Assembly: GCA_001830645.1 (NCBI GenBank)
Contig: MIBM01000199.1
Span: forward strand, 1 to 8,031
Reading direction: 5' to 3'
From: Spirochaetes bacterium RIFOXYC1_FULL_54_7
GTDB taxonomy: Bacteria; Spirochaetota; Spirochaetia; Treponematales; UBA12059
DNA length: 8,031 nucleotides
Part shown: one piece after another, positions 6,143-8,031 of the stretch
Layout: each line of letters starts with the position of its first letter
Numbering within the stretch: position 1 is the first letter of the stretch
The notes under the pieces: generated by a model
Database searches by the model: none
What the model saw: only the letters and a program-made list of their open reading frames with translations
What the model was told of the DNA's origin: nothing
Translations under genes and position numbers: made by a program

Positions 6143-6376
6143 GGACACGTATCTCCGGAAGCCGCCGTGTGCGGCCCGATAGCCCTCGTCCAGGAAGGCG
6201 ACATCATCGAGATAGATATCCCGGGCAAGCGCATGGACCTGAAGGTTTCCCCCGAAGAGCTGGAGCGACGGCGTGCTGCCTGGAAGCCATACGTTCAGGC
6301 CGTGGACAGCCCGTTCCTGAACCGGTATCGCAAAGTCGTCACATCGGGAGCAAAAGGAGCTGTGCTCGAAGACTAA
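6143..6376 (+). pseudogene. Remnant C-terminus of an IlvD/Edd-family dehydratase (dihydroxy-acid or sugar-acid dehydratase)
   Basis: Translated in frame from 6143 to the TAA at 6374-6376, this gives 77 residues that match the end of IlvD-type dehydratases. The first part is G-H-V-S-P-E-A-A with G-P-I-A-L-V-Q-E-G-D-I-I-E-I-D-I-P just after it. Further on come L-x-V-S-P-E-E-L-E-R-R-R-A-A-W and a C-terminal K-G-A-V-L-E-D. A full-length enzyme has about 550-600 residues; the Fe-S cysteines and the catalytic S-G-G region that directly precedes G-H-V are missing. Upstream, the same frame is only the antisense of gntR. The reading frame itself is undamaged, so the truncation may be fairly recent. 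No start codon or ribosome site drives it. Whether the parent was IlvD proper or a sugar-acid dehydratase cannot be told from this part. Confidence 0.85.
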
Positions 6377-6402
6377 CGCTACCTAAGATTCCGTATTTGA
6401 GA

Positions 6403-6423
6403 CCCCCGTACTTGGCGCGGGGG
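6403..6423 (+). terminator. Weak GC hairpin after the dehydratase remnant
   Basis: CCCCCG (6403-6408) pairs with CGGGGG (6418-6423) around a 9-nt loop, 26 nt past the remnant's stop codon. It is followed by CTTATAC rather than a true T-run. It is probably the leftover terminator of the original dehydratase gene. Confidence 0.35.
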
Positions 6424-6426
6424 CTT

Positions 6427-6547
6427 ATACAACTGTCAGCAAGGGAGTTGGGTTTCCATTTTCCCCGCTGGCATAACCTTTTTCGTCCATGGGCACCATT
6501 CCGAAGCTGAACCAAACCTTCATTCGTGTAACCAGGATGAAGAAAGA
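6427..6547. other. Intergenic stretch with no recognised feature
   Basis: This lies between the dehydratase remnant's hairpin and the terminator of the TAXI gene. I see no ribosome site with a plausible reading frame, no repeat and no RNA gene. The whole gene-free interval from 6377 to 6676 otherwise holds only the hairpins listed separately. Confidence 0.5.
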
Positions 6548-6586
6548 AAAAAAGACTGCCCTGGAATTGCTTCCTGGACAGCCTTC
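6548..6586 (-). terminator. Rho-independent terminator of the TAXI binding-protein gene
   Basis: On the minus strand the arms 6586-6574 and 6565-6553 pair over 13 positions with one A-A mismatch and two G-U wobbles. The loop is 8 nt and an uninterrupted run of seven T (6554-6548) follows. This is a standard intrinsic terminator and ends transcription of the gene 6677-7636. Confidence 0.8.
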
Positions 6587-6600
6587 TGTTCACATGATGC

Positions 6601-6626
6601 TCAGCCCGCCCGTAAAGATGGGCTGA
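6601..6626 (-). ncRNA. Second 3' hairpin downstream of the TAXI gene
   Basis: TCAGCCC (6601-6607) pairs perfectly with GGGCTGA (6620-6626) around a 12-nt loop. It lies between the stop-proximal hairpin and the terminator and probably adds mRNA 3'-end protection. Confidence 0.45.
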
Positions 6627-6630
6627 TGGC

Positions 6631-6668
6631 CAGTCAATAGATTAGCCATCAGGCTAGCCTATTGACTG
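6631..6668 (-). ncRNA. Long stop-proximal hairpin downstream of the TAXI gene
   Basis: CAGTCAATAG (6631-6640) pairs perfectly with CTATTGACTG (6659-6668). A 2x2 internal mismatch separates this from a second perfect stem, TAGCC / GGCTA (6643-6647 with 6652-6656), closed by a 4-nt loop. It starts 9 nt after the stop codon. The strong stem without a U-tract suggests a decay-blocking structure that stabilises the abundant binding-protein mRNA. Confidence 0.6.
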
Positions 6669-6676
6669 CACTCCGC

Positions 6677-7633
6677 TTACTTTGCCGACTTGTAGAACTT
6701 TTCGGCACCCGGATGCAGAGGAAGGGACATGCCGTCCTGGGCATTGGGAATGGTAACCAGAGCGCCCATGCGGTGGGCTGCGGTCAGGCGGTCATTGTTG
6801 GCAAACAGGGCCTTTGCCATCTGCTCAACCAGGTTGGCACTGAGCTTGTTGGATACGACAAGCATGGCCTTGACGGCTACAGTCTCTACGGCTGCATCAA
6901 CGCCGCGGTAGGTGCCGGCGGGAACAGTGGTCTTGGTGTAGAAGGGATACTGGGCATTCAGCTTGGCTGCCATGGCGGCGTCAATCTTGACGATCCTGAT
7001 GTTCTTGGTGGCGGCAACATCCTGGACAGCGGCGGTGGGGTGGCCGGCAGTAACGAAGGCGGCGTCCACGTTGCCATCCTTGAGGTTGCTGGCGGCTTCG
7101 TTGAAGTTCAGGTACTGGACAGTGACATCCGCATAGGTCAGACCGGCAGCAGCCATGATCTGGCGGGCGTTGGCCTCGGTACCTGAACCGGCGGCGCCGA
7201 CTGCGACACGCTTGCCCTTGAGGTCAGCCACTGTCATGATGCCAGACTCAACCAGGGCGATGACCTGGATGGTCTCGGGATACAGGGTGGCAAAGCCAGC
7301 CATGTCCTTGAAGGCGTTGTCCTTGAACATTTCCTGGCCGTTCATGGCGTAGAAGGCGATGTCGTTCTGCACGAAGATGACGTCGGCATTGCCTTCCTTG
7401 AGCAGGTTGACGTTGGCTACGGAGGCTCCGGTGCTCTGGGCAGAAACATTCACATTCTGGATATTGTCCTGCCAGATGTTGGCCATGGCACCAGCCAGGG
7501 GATAATAAGTACCACCGGTTCCACCGGACGCTACGTTGATGAATACTGGTCCTTCCTGACCACCGGCGGCAAAAGCCGAGACGGTCGTCATGACCAGAAG
7601 CAGTACCACAAACACAGTGATTTTCGATTTCAT
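6677..7633 (-). CDS. TAXI-family TRAP transporter solute-binding protein
   Basis: This exported substrate receptor of the TAXI class works with fused TRAP permeases. From the second of two adjacent ATGs it has 318 residues, a normal length; AAGGAG lies 7 nt before this ATG and only 4 nt before the first (7634-7636), so this start is slightly preferred. The signal peptide covers about 1-23 and is followed by G-G-Q-E-G-P. Family features are the ligand-site loop G-G-T-G-G-T-Y-Y-P-L-A-G-A (about 38-50), a central V-G-A-A-G-S-G-T-E-A-N-A-R (about 142-154) and the terminal P-L-H-P-G-A-E-K-F-Y. Relatives bind amino acids such as glutamate or small organic acids. No permease is adjacent: three hairpins and a terminator follow, and a divergent gene lies upstream. 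It probably serves a permease encoded elsewhere. Confidence 0.93.
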   Translation of the reverse strand: MKSKITVFVVLLLVMTTVSAFAAGGQEGPVFINVASGGTGGTYYPLAGAMANIWQDNIQNVNVSAQSTGASVANVNLLKEGNADVIFVQNDIAFYAMNGQEMFKDNAFKDMAGFATLYPETIQVIALVESGIMTVADLKGKRVAVGAAGSGTEANARQIMAAAGLTYADVTVQYLNFNEAASNLKDGNVDAAFVTAGHPTAAVQDVAATKNIRIVKIDAAMAAKLNAQYPFYTKTTVPAGTYRGVDAAVETVAVKAMLVVSNKLSANLVEQMAKALFANNDRLTAAHRMGALVTIPNAQDGMSLPLHPGAEKFYKSAK

Positions 7634-7731
7634 CATGCCTCTCCTTGGACGATAGAGATTTTGAAACGAGCCATCAGCGACGGTAATTGGTATGTCCCTG
7701 ATTTTCGCCGACAGCGTTTCGTTACTTATAC

Positions 7732-7760
7732 ATATTAAGGCAAATCTTATCCACTTGCAA
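7732..7760 (-). promoter_or_regulatory. Candidate sigma70-type promoter of the TAXI gene
   Basis: On the minus strand, TTGCAA (7755-7760) and TAATAT (7732-7737) are separated by exactly 17 bp; each matches consensus at 4 of 6. This predicts a leader of about 90 nt. I see no recognisable riboswitch in that leader. Confidence 0.45.
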
Positions 7761-7803
7761 GCTAAAATGCTTACTGGAATGAAATGGCTAGCTGAAACTT
7801 GTA

Positions 7804-7832
7804 TTGATTTTTGAAATATTCTCGAATATTAT
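7804..7832 (+). promoter_or_regulatory. Candidate promoter with overlapping operator for the rightmost gene
   Basis: TTGATT (7804-7809) and TATTAT (7827-7832) are 17 bp apart and would start transcription about 37 nt before the ATG at 7876. A perfect inverted repeat AATATTC-tc-GAATATT (7815-7830) fills the spacer and overlaps the -10, the classic position for a repressor site. Confidence 0.5.
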
Positions 7833-7875
7833 TATATCGGTAATCTTATTTTCAGAAGAAGCGGGAGGAATCAAA

Positions 7876-8031
7876 ATGGGTGATTCTACATGGGGTAAAA
7901 GGGATGCAAAAGGCGAATGGCGGCCAGAAGACCTTCCAAAGCCGAGTCCGCTTTTCTCCCTTCCTTGGAGTCCGGTCAAAGTGTTCAAATACCTGTTCGG
8001 ACCGGTAGGCTTCCTCTGGCCGTACAATCTG
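7876..8031 (+). CDS. Partial N-terminus, possibly a sterol desaturase/fatty acid hydroxylase-family membrane protein
   Basis: Fifty-two open codons from ATG 7876 run off the right edge. A strong ribosome site (GGGAGGA, 7863-7869) sets the start and supports a real gene. The N-terminal 45 residues are hydrophilic and rich in Pro and Trp (W-R-P-E-D-L-P-K-P-S-P at 15-25, L-P-W-S-P-V at 29-34). They lead into K-Y-L-F-G-P-V-G-F-L-W-P-Y-N-L (38-52), which looks like the cap of a first membrane helix. This pattern recalls the lead-in of bacterial sterol-desaturase-family proteins, but the diagnostic His boxes would lie outside the window. Divergent from the TAXI gene with about 240 bp between the starts. 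The coding call is good; the family call is tentative. Confidence 0.6.
   Translation, partial: MGDSTWGKRDAKGEWRPEDLPKPSPLFSLPWSPVKVFKYLFGPVGFLWPYNL

Noticed and set aside
6339..6593. Minus-strand open frame of 84 codons
   Set aside because: It would start inside the intrinsic terminator of the TAXI gene, lacks a ribosome site and overlaps the dehydratase remnant; the translation resembles nothing recognised.
7638..7875. Possible riboswitch in the leader of the TAXI gene
   Set aside because: Only short, scattered complementarities (such as GAAACG/CGTTTC) were found and no known riboswitch consensus was recognised.
7788..8027. Minus-strand open frame of 79 codons at the right edge
   Set aside because: It overlaps the strong ribosome site and coding start of the plus-strand gene at 7876 and covers its AT-rich promoter; low-complexity C-terminus.
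1..8031. CRISPR array, tRNA/rRNA genes, insertion sequence or phage-defence system
   Set aside because: No regularly spaced repeats, no cloverleaf-like segments, no transposase or nuclease signatures; every sizeable coding region is explained by metabolism, transport or regulation.

Overview
The window looks like a metabolic accessory region of a Gram-negative-type anaerobe of roughly mid-50s % GC. It carries periplasmic-binding-protein genes of two TRAP families, two transcriptional regulators, an M20 amidohydrolase and an oxygen-sensitive radical SAM enzyme. The Ala-Ala-Gly-Gly-Gln-Glu stretch after the signal peptide of one binding protein and the general style suggest a spirochaete (Sphaerochaeta/Treponema relatives). 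This is a low-confidence inference from memory, not a database result.

Left part (1-1707, minus strand): a tripartite TRAP transporter operon read right to left, dctP (binding protein), dctQ (small permease), then the first ten codons of dctM (large permease) running off the left edge. Two hairpins fill the dctP-dctQ gap. The start of an AraC-family regulator (1833-2729, plus) lies divergently across a 125-bp intergenic region with several inverted repeats. An M20 amidase of the N-carbamoyl-amino-acid/allantoate hydrolase type (2794-4029) follows the regulator in the same direction. The simplest reading is one catabolic unit: an AraC-type sensor controls uptake of a carboxylate through the TRAP system, and the amidase cleaves it in the cytoplasm, perhaps a ureido or carbamoyl acid.

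Middle (4085-6376): an anaerobic sulfatase-maturating radical SAM/SPASM enzyme (minus) converges on the amidase. It matches the remembered numbering of the characterised Clostridium perfringens enzyme residue for residue, but no sulfatase is in view. Behind it is a FadR-type GntR regulator (minus). Head to head with that regulator is a 77-residue C-terminal remnant of an IlvD/Edd-family dehydratase, cut off just upstream of the gntR start; this marks an old deletion or rearrangement.

Right part (6548-8031): a TAXI-family TRAP binding protein (minus), with no permease in view and with three successive hairpins after its stop, the last a good intrinsic terminator. Divergent from it is the start of a gene (7876 to the right edge, plus) that may be a sterol-desaturase-family membrane protein.

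The most distinctive regulatory observation is that the araC and sulfatase-maturase genes both lack a Shine-Dalgarno sequence and both have a credible -10 hexamer ending exactly 6 nt before the ATG, so both may be made as leaderless mRNAs. Every other gene here has a clear Shine-Dalgarno sequence. No tRNA, rRNA, CRISPR array, insertion sequence or novel multi-gene system was recognised.
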